Shown piece after piece: positions 57,315-64,000 of a stretch of 64,000 nucleotides of DNA. How positions within the stretch are numbered: the first letter of the stretch is position 1; each line of letters starts with the position of its first letter. A program made the position numbers and the translations under genes. The stretch comes from Bartonella henselae str. Houston-1 (lineage in GTDB: Bacteria > Pseudomonadota > Alphaproteobacteria > Rhizobiales > Rhizobiaceae), in assembly GCF_000046705.1 (NCBI RefSeq), contig NC_005956.1:1647001-1711000 (forward strand), given 5' to 3'. The notes beneath the pieces were generated by a model. That model had not been told where the DNA came from and searched no databases. It worked only from the letters and a program-made list of their open reading frames with translations.

Positions 57315-57464
57315 GAAGAACTGTAATAAAAGTGTTATAAAACTTATCACCTATTCAGATAAACCAATTATCGAAAGCAATATCCCCCTTTTTTTAAGTT
57401 ATAGCTACAGTTACGCTTTCTGAGCGCATTGCTTATCTGCTGTTTTTTTATGAAAGAGTTGCCT

Positions 57465-58796
57465 TTATTGTATATTGAGCAATGGGGACCATGCTGGATC
57501 AGAAGCATCATTAGGTGTGGGCAATTGACGTTCATTGCGTCCAGTAATGTCAATTGTGTAGATTTTAGGCCCCATACCCGGATTTTTGCGAAAGAACATC
57601 AACACGCGGCCATTAGGAGCCCAAGTTGGTCCTTCATTGTGAAAACCGGTGGTTAAAATTCGTTCTCCTTGTCCATCAGGATGCATAACGCCAATAGAAA
57701 ATTGTCCCTCCAATTGTTTTGTAAAAGCAATATAATCACCACGTGGAGACCAAATGGGTGTAGAATAACTGCCCTCGTTTGAAGAAATACGCTGGAGATT
57801 GCTCCCATCGGCATTCATCGTATAGATTTGTGGCTTTCCACTGCGATCCGATGAAAAGACGATTTTTGTCCCATCTGGCGAATAAGAAGCAGAAGTATCA
57901 ATGGCAGAAGTTGTGGTAAGACGCGTCATCATGCGTGTACGTAAATCCATAGTGTAAAGATTTGCGCTCCCATCATTTTGCAACAAACTCATGATCACTT
58001 TTTGTCCATCAGAAGAAAAACGCGGAGCAATTGTCATATTGTTAAAAGTTCCTATCAACTCCCTTTGTCCCATTTCAATTTGTTGAAGATAAACATGAGG
58101 CACTTGATTATGTTCGTAAGCCATATAAGTAATTTCTTGCCGTTTGGGTGAAAAACGCGGTGTAAGCACCAATTCACTCCCATCAGAAATGTAGATCAAA
58201 TTTGCTCCATCTTGATCCATAATTGCTAAGCGTTTGATACGTGCATTTTGTGGACCTGTTTCATCGATAAAAACAATCCGTGTATCAAAATAACCACTTT
58301 CTCCGGTCATCTCACTATAGATCTCATCTGCAATCATATGCGCGACACGCCGCCAACGTTCTGTCGCTGTATAAAAGCGTCGTCCTTTCAGTTGTCGCTG
58401 TCCAAAGACATCCCATAAACGAAAATCGACTCTCAAGCGTCCGTCATTTTCTCTTATCACTTGCCCAATGACTAAACCTTGGGCTTTTATTTCTTGCCAA
58501 TAAGGAAAATGGGGTTGACGGTTAGGGTTGGAGATTTTTTCTAAAAAAGAGGCCTTATCAAGCGGTAAAAAAAGTCCTGACCGTTCAAGATCTGCTGCCA
58601 CCACCGCTGCAATCTTCAGTCCAATGGAATCGTTGGAAAAAAAGTCTGTAACCGCAATGGGAATGGGATTAAAATCAGCCGTTGAAATAGTGCCTTTCAG
58701 TTGTGCATGAACAGGAACAGATGAAAAACTTGTAAGCCAAAAAGCACAAATGACAATAAACCAAGAAAAAAATGTGCGTGTCGTCATAATCATCAT
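57465..58796 (-). CDS. tolB: Tol-Pal system protein TolB
   Basis: A 443-residue periplasmic beta-propeller. The signal peptide spans [20 protein letters not shown] to about VPVHA. The N-terminal alpha/beta domain includes [20 protein letters not shown]. The WD40-like propeller repeats carry [33 protein letters not shown] and [11 protein letters not shown]. TolB binds Pal and the C-terminal domain of TolA. AAAGGATACAC precedes the first of two adjacent ATGs. The gene is complete and follows tolA by 43 bp. Confidence 0.96.
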   Translation of the reverse strand: MMIMTTRTFFSWFIVICAFWLTSFSSVPVHAQLKGTISTADFNPIPIAVTDFFSNDSIGLKIAAVVAADLERSGLFLPLDKASFLEKISNPNRQPHFPYWQEIKAQGLVIGQVIRENDGRLRVDFRLWDVFGQRQLKGRRFYTATERWRRVAHMIADEIYSEMTGESGYFDTRIVFIDETGPQNARIKRLAIMDQDGANLIYISDGSELVLTPRFSPKRQEITYMAYEHNQVPHVYLQQIEMGQRELIGTFNNMTIAPRFSSDGQKVIMSLLQNDGSANLYTMDLRTRMMTRLTTTSAIDTSASYSPDGTKIVFSSDRSGKPQIYTMNADGSNLQRISSNEGSYSTPIWSPRGDYIAFTKQLEGQFSIGVMHPDGQGERILTTGFHNEGPTWAPNGRVLMFFRKNPGMGPKIYTIDITGRNERQLPTPNDASDPAWSPLLNIQ

Positions 58797-58839
58797 GGAT
58801 GTGTATCCTTTTACTGAAGAGCGAAAAATGAAGTATATA

Positions 58840-60027
58840 TCATCGTATTATCTCTTGAAGGGGATCAACATTAAAATCAAAACCCTGTCCCCATAAATCA
58901 TATTGATCACGTGGAAGGTCTGTATAAGGTTGGCATGAAAAAACAGCTGCATAGACCTGCCTTATCATAATAGCTTGCTGACTCTGTTCTCCACTTAAGG
59001 GGTCAATGATGGGATCTCCCATAATCATTCCTTCACGATTTAAGTAAAACCGCAAACGGACAACCGGACGGTTTTTTAAATCTCCGCCAAGAGCAACGAG
59101 TTTAAGCTTTTTTTGAATACATCCCCCAGCGATACTGACTAATGTTTGCGCCATTTTTGTGGTATCATTGATATTTTTTCTTGCCCCCAAAGATTCTAGT
59201 TCGCTGGAGCGCTTTGCCCCCCCTCCTTGGCTACGTGCATGATTGAGAAGATTATTTTCTTCCATTGCCAAAACATCTTCGATGGTCTTTTCTTTCATGC
59301 GCTGATTTTGCTTTTTCACTGCTTGCGCATTTTGCACAGCAGATTCTTTGACGGGTTTTGGTTTAAACTGTGGAAAAGGAAACTTTTCTGGCAGCGCAAT
59401 TTTGGGAAGCTGTTGATATCTTGTTGCTTGATCTCCAGGAACTTTTTTTTCCGTTGAAGCCAAGTCTTGTGGCAATATCCCGCCTTGATTTTTATGCGTT
59501 TGTTGGACTGTCTCAGATGCAACCTTCTCGGCAACCTCTGGATGCACCTCTTCAGGAGATGCTGGCGCAATCTTCTCGGCAACCTCTAAAGGTTTTTCTG
59601 AAACTTTTTCTGCTTTTGTTTCTCGTAATTCTTGTTCCCTAATTACTGGTAAAGATTTTTCCGACGCCTTCTCTTCTCCGGATGATGAAGGGGTTGTTTC
59701 AACGGAGCGTGGTTTTTCTTTTGGTTTAAAAGGCGCAAGACTATCTATCTGTCCCTCCCCAAAATGACGAGCGTCTTCTTTTTCTTGTGGTTTGGTAGTA
59801 GGCTTTACTGCAGGAATTGCACGCACAGGAGCATTCAAGGCACCCTGTTGAGAGGCAAATTCTTCAGTCACAGGAGCAAGAATGATGGGAACTGCTTCCA
59901 ATTGCTGTGGCAAAGAAACGGGATTGGTAAAATAAATACTTCCCCAACTGAGAAAAATCACATGGACAACCAGAGATAAAGCCAAGCCTCGTTTCATGCT
60001 ATGATAAGAGTCTCTGTTCATCTCCAT
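58840..60027 (-). CDS. tolA: TolA (cell envelope integrity protein)
   Basis: A 395-residue protein with a short cytoplasmic N-terminus and one membrane span ([20 protein letters not shown]). It has a long periplasmic Lys/Glu/Pro-rich domain with repeated [24 protein letters not shown] segments. A C-terminal globular domain contains [20 protein letters not shown] and [20 protein letters not shown]. It connects TolQR to TolB-Pal. The start is uncertain: ATG at 60027 or 60021 near the span, or GTG at 60054. Between tolR and tolB. Confidence 0.9.
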   Translation of the reverse strand: MEMNRDSYHSMKRGLALSLVVHVIFLSWGSIYFTNPVSLPQQLEAVPIILAPVTEEFASQQGALNAPVRAIPAVKPTTKPQEKEDARHFGEGQIDSLAPFKPKEKPRSVETTPSSSGEEKASEKSLPVIREQELRETKAEKVSEKPLEVAEKIAPASPEEVHPEVAEKVASETVQQTHKNQGGILPQDLASTEKKVPGDQATRYQQLPKIALPEKFPFPQFKPKPVKESAVQNAQAVKKQNQRMKEKTIEDVLAMEENNLLNHARSQGGGAKRSSELESLGARKNINDTTKMAQTLVSIAGGCIQKKLKLVALGGDLKNRPVVRLRFYLNREGMIMGDPIIDPLSGEQSQQAIMIRQVYAAVFSCQPYTDLPRDQYDLWGQGFDFNVDPLQEIIR

Positions 60028-60099
60028 GGCCTTGCGTTTTTCACTTTTAATCACTGTTTGTTGTTTTTACAAATAACAAGCGATAGTTTCTAAAAAATT

Positions 60100-60552
60100 T
60101 TATTGTGCTAGACTTGCTAAAGCAACCTGTGAAAAACCTGCTTTTTGAAGTTCAGCAAGCAATTGTAACACTTTTTGATATTCAATAGTTTTAGCAGCAC
60201 GTACAAAAATACGTTGTTTTTTTTGTTCAACATCCGTTTTAAGCAGAGTCTTAAGTTGTGCAATCAAAGCTTCAAATGTTTCATAATAGTCTTGATTGAG
60301 AGCCAAGCGCCCTTGCCCATCGAGTGAAACTGTCAATGGCGTTTTCTCCATTTGCACCGGTCCGGCTTGACTACGCGGCAAATCAAGCGGAACACCATTC
60401 ACCAAAAGTGGAGCAGAAACCATGAAAATGATCAACAGCACCAGCATAACATCAACAAAAGGTGTGACATTGATTTCACTCATCAGTTGGCTATGTGAAC
60501 GACGCCGTCTGCGTGTGTTTTTGTGAGCAGAAGAAGCAACAGAAATCCCCAT
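60100..60552 (-). CDS. tolR: TolR
   Basis: A 150-residue ExbD/TolR family protein. After a basic cytoplasmic N-terminus (KNTRRRRRSHSQLMSEINVT) comes the single span with the conserved Asp (VTPFVDVMLVLLIIFMVSAP) and a periplasmic domain (VSLDGQGRLALNQDYYETFE, VFVRAAKTIEYQKVLQLLAE-like). GAGGAG lies before the ATG at 60552, which is why a longer frame to 60630 is rejected. It follows tolQ by 13 bp. Confidence 0.94.
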   Translation of the reverse strand: MGISVASSAHKNTRRRRRSHSQLMSEINVTPFVDVMLVLLIIFMVSAPLLVNGVPLDLPRSQAGPVQMEKTPLTVSLDGQGRLALNQDYYETFEALIAQLKTLLKTDVEQKKQRIFVRAAKTIEYQKVLQLLAELQKAGFSQVALASLAQ

Positions 60553-60565
60553 AGACAACTCCTCT

Positions 60566-61279
60566 TTATAATGGTGAATGAGATGTGAGTGTCTCATCAA
60601 TACGCCGTGAGATAATTGTCGAAAATTCATCGGCGAAGTTTTCTATCTGTGCAATAATTTGTGCACTTTCATTAACAAATTTGTTATAAGCAATAACGGC
60701 TGGGATTGCAGCAAACAAACCAATGGCAGTTGCTAAAAGCGCCTCTGCAATACCTGGTGCAACAATGGCCAATGAGGTATTTTGAGAGGCAGAGATAGAA
60801 AGAAACGACCCCATAATCCCAATAACCGTTCCAAAAAGGCCGATAAAAGGACCAGCCGATCCAAGTGTAGCAAGAAAGCTTAATTTTGCTTCTATTTTTG
60901 CGCTTTCACGCCCTAAAATAAGATCCATAGCCTTATCAATCCTGCTCTGCAAACTTATTGATGTATGGATTCCTTTTTCAAGAGATTTTTTCCATTCCAC
61001 CATTGCTGCCATAAAAACCGCTGATATGCTACTGGTGCGCTGACTTTTACAGGTTGCATAAAGGTCTTCAAGAGGTTTCCCTGACCAAAATATACGTTCA
61101 AATTGTTTTATTTCACGCCGTATTCTCCGATAGGTCAAGATTTTATCAAAAATAATTGCCCAACTCCATATGGAAGCCAGCAGCAACCCAATCATAACAG
61201 CTTTCACAACGAAACCCGCTTGCATAAACAAGTGCACTATGCCTATTGTTTCTGGATTTGTTAGTTCTATATGCGGCAT
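60566..61279 (-). CDS. tolQ: TolQ
   Basis: A 237-residue MotA/TolQ/ExbB proton channel protein. Span 1 is in FVVKAVMIGLLLASIWSWAI. Spans 2 and 3 are in LATLGSAGPFIGLFGTVIGI and APGIAEALLATAIGLFAAIP. The ATG at 61279 (MPHIELT) follows GAGGG; a longer frame to 61309 is less likely. With TolR it powers TolA. Paralogous to exbB at 41248 but shorter in the cytoplasmic loop. Confidence 0.95.
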   Translation of the reverse strand: MPHIELTNPETIGIVHLFMQAGFVVKAVMIGLLLASIWSWAIIFDKILTYRRIRREIKQFERIFWSGKPLEDLYATCKSQRTSSISAVFMAAMVEWKKSLEKGIHTSISLQSRIDKAMDLILGRESAKIEAKLSFLATLGSAGPFIGLFGTVIGIMGSFLSISASQNTSLAIVAPGIAEALLATAIGLFAAIPAVIAYNKFVNESAQIIAQIENFADEFSTIISRRIDETLTSHSPL

Positions 61280-61423
61280 AATTTTTGTCCCTCTAAATGA
61301 ACCTTTCATTTCTTAAAATTCAATAAAACAGATTGTTTTATAGTTTCTAAATTTAACAAAACAAACTGCACTTTGTCTTTAGAGAGAACCACTATCATAG
61401 CACTTTTTTAACAAAGGTCACTT

Positions 61424-61873
61424 TTAAACAACAATTGTTGAAAAAAGCTCTTTAGGTAAACGTCGTGGTTTTCCCTCTTCATTAATGAGGGCAATTTCAA
61501 CTTTTGCTGTGACCAACATGCTCTCACCATGTAGAATATATTGCTCCATAAAAAAGCGTGCGCCTTGAAGACGACTGATGCGTGTTTTAATGGTTAAAAG
61601 ATTGTCGATTTGTGCTGGCCTAGAAAAATTGATTTCCATATGACGTACAACAAAAAAGAGTTTTTCACCCTCAACACCTGATGCTAAAAGCGTGTTATTA
61701 AAACCTGTATCCCGTAAAAACTCTGAGCGTCCCCTTTCAAAAAATTCTAGATAGCGCGCATGGTAAACCACACCAGAAAAATCTGTATCAGCAACATAAA
61801 CCCGAGCCTGAAAATCATGAAAAGCATTTGTATGGCTACTTTTGAAAGTTTTTTTTTCCAGCATCAGCTTCAT
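61424..61873 (-). CDS. ybgC: YbgC acyl-CoA thioesterase
   Basis: A 149-residue hot-dog-fold thioesterase, usually first in tol-pal operons and acting on short acyl-CoA or acyl-ACP at the membrane. The active-site block is YVADTDFSGVVYHARYLEFF, with its Asp and Tyr-His in place; ERGRSEFLRDTG and VRHMEINFSRPAQIDNLL follow. The start used (MKLMLEKKTFKSSH) lies inside a copied piece of the ruvB end; an earlier ATG at 61927 would read through that piece. Complete fold; expression signals may be altered by the duplication. Confidence 0.9.
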   Translation of the reverse strand: MKLMLEKKTFKSSHTNAFHDFQARVYVADTDFSGVVYHARYLEFFERGRSEFLRDTGFNNTLLASGVEGEKLFFVVRHMEINFSRPAQIDNLLTIKTRISRLQGARFFMEQYILHGESMLVTAKVEIALINEEGKPRRLPKELFSTIVV

Positions 61874-62015
61874 CCCATAAAATCGTCTATCATAATGAAT
61901 TATTGAGCGTCTTGCGCAATTGAACATGCTTTTGTGTTAAAACCGTGAAGGCCAGAGCACAAAGCTCTCAATGGCTCCAAGCTTTTTGGGGAAGAATTCC
62001 CCTACGGGCAAATAG
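61860..62015 (-). pseudogene. ruvB 3'-end fragment
   Basis: GCTTCATCCCATAAAATCGT, TTTTTGTGT/CTTTTGTGT, GAGCACAAAGCTC, ATGGCTCCAAGCTTTTTGG and CCTACGGGCAAAT match ruvB 62085-62230 (DDAEDWLVTQ region read on minus) with indels. It lies between ruvB and ybgC on the same strand and overlaps the likely ybgC start. Confidence 0.8.
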
Positions 62016-62078
62016 GCTTATAATTCATGATATATCATCCATGCAAAACATCTGCATAGCATCTCTTGAAAAAGGAAA

Positions 62079-63164
62079 TCAATCATCAGCCTCATCCCAT
62101 AAAACCGTCTGGCGGGATGCATTGTCTGGCATATCGAACAATTGAGGATGTTTTTGTGTGGAAGCCGGGGCACAAAGCCCCAAATGACTCCAAGCTTTTT
62201 GGTGCAAAATGCGCCCGCGGGCAGTTCGCTGAATAAAACCTTGTTGGAGAAGATAGGGTTCAATAATATCTTCAATAGCATCCCGCGGTTCTGAAAGAGC
62301 AGCAGCAATGGTTTCAATACCCACTGGACCACCTAAAAAAGTCTGAGCAATCAGCAACAAATAACGACGGTCAAGTGGATCGAGCCCTAGATGATCAACT
62401 TCTAGACGAGACAGTGCTTCATCAGCAATTTTTCGATCAATTTTTTTTGCCCTTTTGACAAGAGCAAAATCACAAACCCGCCGTAAAAGTCGCCCGGCAA
62501 TCCGTGGAGTACCGCGTGCTCGACGAGCAATTTCATGAGCACCATCCTCACTGATCTGTACCGAAAAAAGCCGTGCATTACGCTGAACGATATATTCCAA
62601 TTCTTCTATGGTATAGAAATTCAATCGAATGGGGATACCGAAACGGTCTCGTAATGGTGTGGTCAAAAGCCCTAAACGCGTGGTTGCCGCAACCAAAGTA
62701 AATTTAGCAAGATCAATTTTAACCGAACGTGCTGCCGGTCCCTCACCAATAATAAGATCAAGCTGATAATCTTCCATGGCGGGATAAAGAATTTCTTCAA
62801 TAGCCGGACTTAAACGATGAATTTCATCAATAAACAAAACATCGCGCTCTTCTAGATTGGTTAAGAGAGCTGCCAAATCTCCCGCCTTAGCAATAACAGG
62901 ACCTGAGGTAGAGCGAAAATTAACCCCTAGTTCCTTAGCCATAATTTGTGAAAGCGTTGTTTTGCCTAAACCAGGTGGTCCTACAAACAAAACATGATCG
63001 AGGGCCTCTTGACGCGCTTTTGCCGCTTCAATAAATATTTTTAAATTGGCCCGTGCTGCCTCTTGACCAATAAAGTCATCAAGCACTTGTGGTCTTAAGG
63101 AACGATCTGGATCATTAGGAAGGGGGACGGCACCCAAAAGGCGTTGATCTTCATCTTTATGCAT
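62079..63164 (-). CDS. ruvB: Holliday junction helicase RuvB
   Basis: A 361-residue hexameric AAA+ motor that drives branch migration with RuvA. It has [20 protein letters not shown] at the start, Walker [21 protein letters not shown], Walker [21 protein letters not shown] and sensor 1 [20 protein letters not shown]. The C-terminal winged helix contains [20 protein letters not shown] and [16 protein letters not shown]. It lies 12 bp after ruvA. The last ~25 residues ([16 protein letters not shown]...) are a short family-specific tail; part of this end is copied downstream. Confidence 0.97.
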   Translation of the reverse strand: MHKDEDQRLLGAVPLPNDPDRSLRPQVLDDFIGQEAARANLKIFIEAAKARQEALDHVLFVGPPGLGKTTLSQIMAKELGVNFRSTSGPVIAKAGDLAALLTNLEERDVLFIDEIHRLSPAIEEILYPAMEDYQLDLIIGEGPAARSVKIDLAKFTLVAATTRLGLLTTPLRDRFGIPIRLNFYTIEELEYIVQRNARLFSVQISEDGAHEIARRARGTPRIAGRLLRRVCDFALVKRAKKIDRKIADEALSRLEVDHLGLDPLDRRYLLLIAQTFLGGPVGIETIAAALSEPRDAIEDIIEPYLLQQGFIQRTARGRILHQKAWSHLGLCAPASTQKHPQLFDMPDNASRQTVLWDEADD

Positions 63165-63176
63165 TGTGACCTTGCG

Positions 63177-63794
63177 CTAAGTAGGAGGAGAAAGCAATTT
63201 GAGGCTATGGCGAATAAGCAATGCAGAGGAAACAGTCTCCCCTTCAAGAGCGTTCACCGCTAAAGCAAGAGCTCTAGCTGCTTGATCACGTTCAAAACCA
63301 AGCTTAATCAAAGCGGAAAGTGCATCATTTGTAGGTTGATTGGTCACCTCCAAATGAGGGAGTGGAGCGCTATGGATCACCTTTTCACTAAAAGGGAGAG
63401 CTTTGCTTTTCAGTTCGCTCACAATTCTTTCACTGACTTTTTTACCAACGCCTGGAGCACGACTTATCATTGCAATATCGTTTAAGGCAATCGCCTGTGC
63501 CAGTTCATCTGGCGATAAAGTTCCCAAAATTGCCAAAGCAACTTTTGCTCCTACACCAGGCACATTTTGTAATAAGCAAAACCATTCTTGTTCCGCTTTC
63601 GCAATAAAACCAAAAAGGCGGATGGCTTCTTCACGAACATGCGTTTCAATAAACAAACTTAAACTCTCCCCCAAAGCTGGTAAAGAAGGACGCAGGCGAT
63701 TTGAAATAAAAACTACATAGCCCACACCCTGAACATTCACAATGATATGATCATCAAAGATGTGTTCAAGGATACCTTTTAATTTGCCAATCAT
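63177..63794 (-). CDS. ruvA: Holliday junction protein RuvA
   Basis: A 205-residue protein that binds four-way junctions as a tetramer and loads RuvB. It starts [20 protein letters not shown]; the OB-fold is followed by helix-hairpin-helix motifs [20 protein letters not shown] and [20 protein letters not shown], and domain III for RuvB contact ([20 protein letters not shown]). Its ATG overlaps the ruvC stop (63791-63794), so the longer frame to 63845 is rejected. Confidence 0.96.
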
Positions 63795-64000
63795 GCCATA
63801 ATCCTTGCATGATAAGAAGCGCCGATACGGTGAGTACTGTGACAAAGAGCAAGTGCAAGTGCATCAGCGGCATCACTGCTATCAAATTCAGCACGTGGAA
63901 GAAGAACTTTCACCATCATGTGAATTTGTTCCTTATCGCCATGACCAACTCCAATAACTGATTTTTTCACTTTGTTTGGAGCATATTCAAAAACAGGCAA
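63791..64000 (-). CDS. ruvC: RuvC resolvase, C-terminal part
   Basis: About 69 C-terminal residues are visible; the gene runs off the right edge. [20 protein letters not shown] and [20 protein letters not shown] match the end of RuvC, with the two catalytic Asp of the [11 protein letters not shown] block. RuvC cuts Holliday junctions held by RuvAB. The ATGA overlap with ruvA indicates coupled translation. Confidence 0.93.

Larger units (their letters stand above)
55000..57464. other. 2.4-kb repeat-rich gap downstream of tolB
   Basis: Only one weak gene (56043) is seen. Direct repeats: 55371-55495 with 56801-56930 (CCATACAATTTTGGTTGT, CATCGGCTGTAGTT), and 56585-56793 with 57108-57314 (nearly identical, TTTATAAAGGCAACCTTTCC ... 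GATAGAAATCCCCTTAAGAA). Confidence 0.7.

Overview
The window reads as chromosome of a low-GC alphaproteobacterium, most likely a Bartonella. This is inferred from the ruvC-ruvA-ruvB-ybgC-tolQRAB and pal-tilS-ftsH-glmM gene order, a DUF1013/TrcR gene, an MbfA iron-efflux gene preceded by a perfect Irr-type operator, and many phage relics. No database search was possible; family assignments come from motifs read directly in the translations.

Layout: 1-4.4 kb holds the end of a YmdB-like phosphoesterase, a 1.6-kb stretch built around a large inverted repeat, murA, a small basic protein gene and tRNA-Thr(GGT). From 4.4 to 34 kb lies a decayed prophage-rich island: a 19-unit minisatellite, a YqaJ exonuclease, small phage genes, an XRE repressor, a DUF1376 replication protein, a primase-helicase carrying an in-frame 225-bp repeat expansion, two further phage genes, two small unidentified secreted/membrane peptides, a decaying family of small membrane proteins, several tandem arrays, and an endolysin-spanin-TM lysis cassette at 32.6-33.9 kb. 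From 35.7 to 46 kb: tRNA-Leu(CAA), a YqaA/DedA-like gene, dsbB, mbfA, dut, exbB-exbD, a DUF883/YqjE-like pair and glmM. From 46.8 to 64 kb the minus strand carries ruvC-ruvA-ruvB-ybgC-tolQ-tolR-tolA-tolB, then (after an opposed yebC and a trcR-like gene) pal, a repeat-rich secreted protein, a broken cpoB/ybgF, tilS and ftsH.

How they work together: RuvABC resolves Holliday junctions; TolQRAB-Pal couples inner to outer membrane; ExbBD energises TonB-dependent uptake and MbfA would export iron under Irr control; MurA and GlmM feed peptidoglycan precursors; DsbB reoxidises DsbA; FtsH and TilS are essential housekeeping enzymes.

The most striking theme is repetition. Housekeeping genes (dsbB, mbfA, dut, glmM, ruvB) and the prophage primase are each followed, on the same strand, by one or more partial copies of their own 3' part, and the spaces between genes are filled by tandem arrays (18, 45, 132, 146, 225, about 290 and 348 bp) and dispersed repeats. 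Three arrays lie in or run into coding frames: the primase insert, the YqaJ C-terminus and the 15-residue repeats of the secreted protein beside pal.
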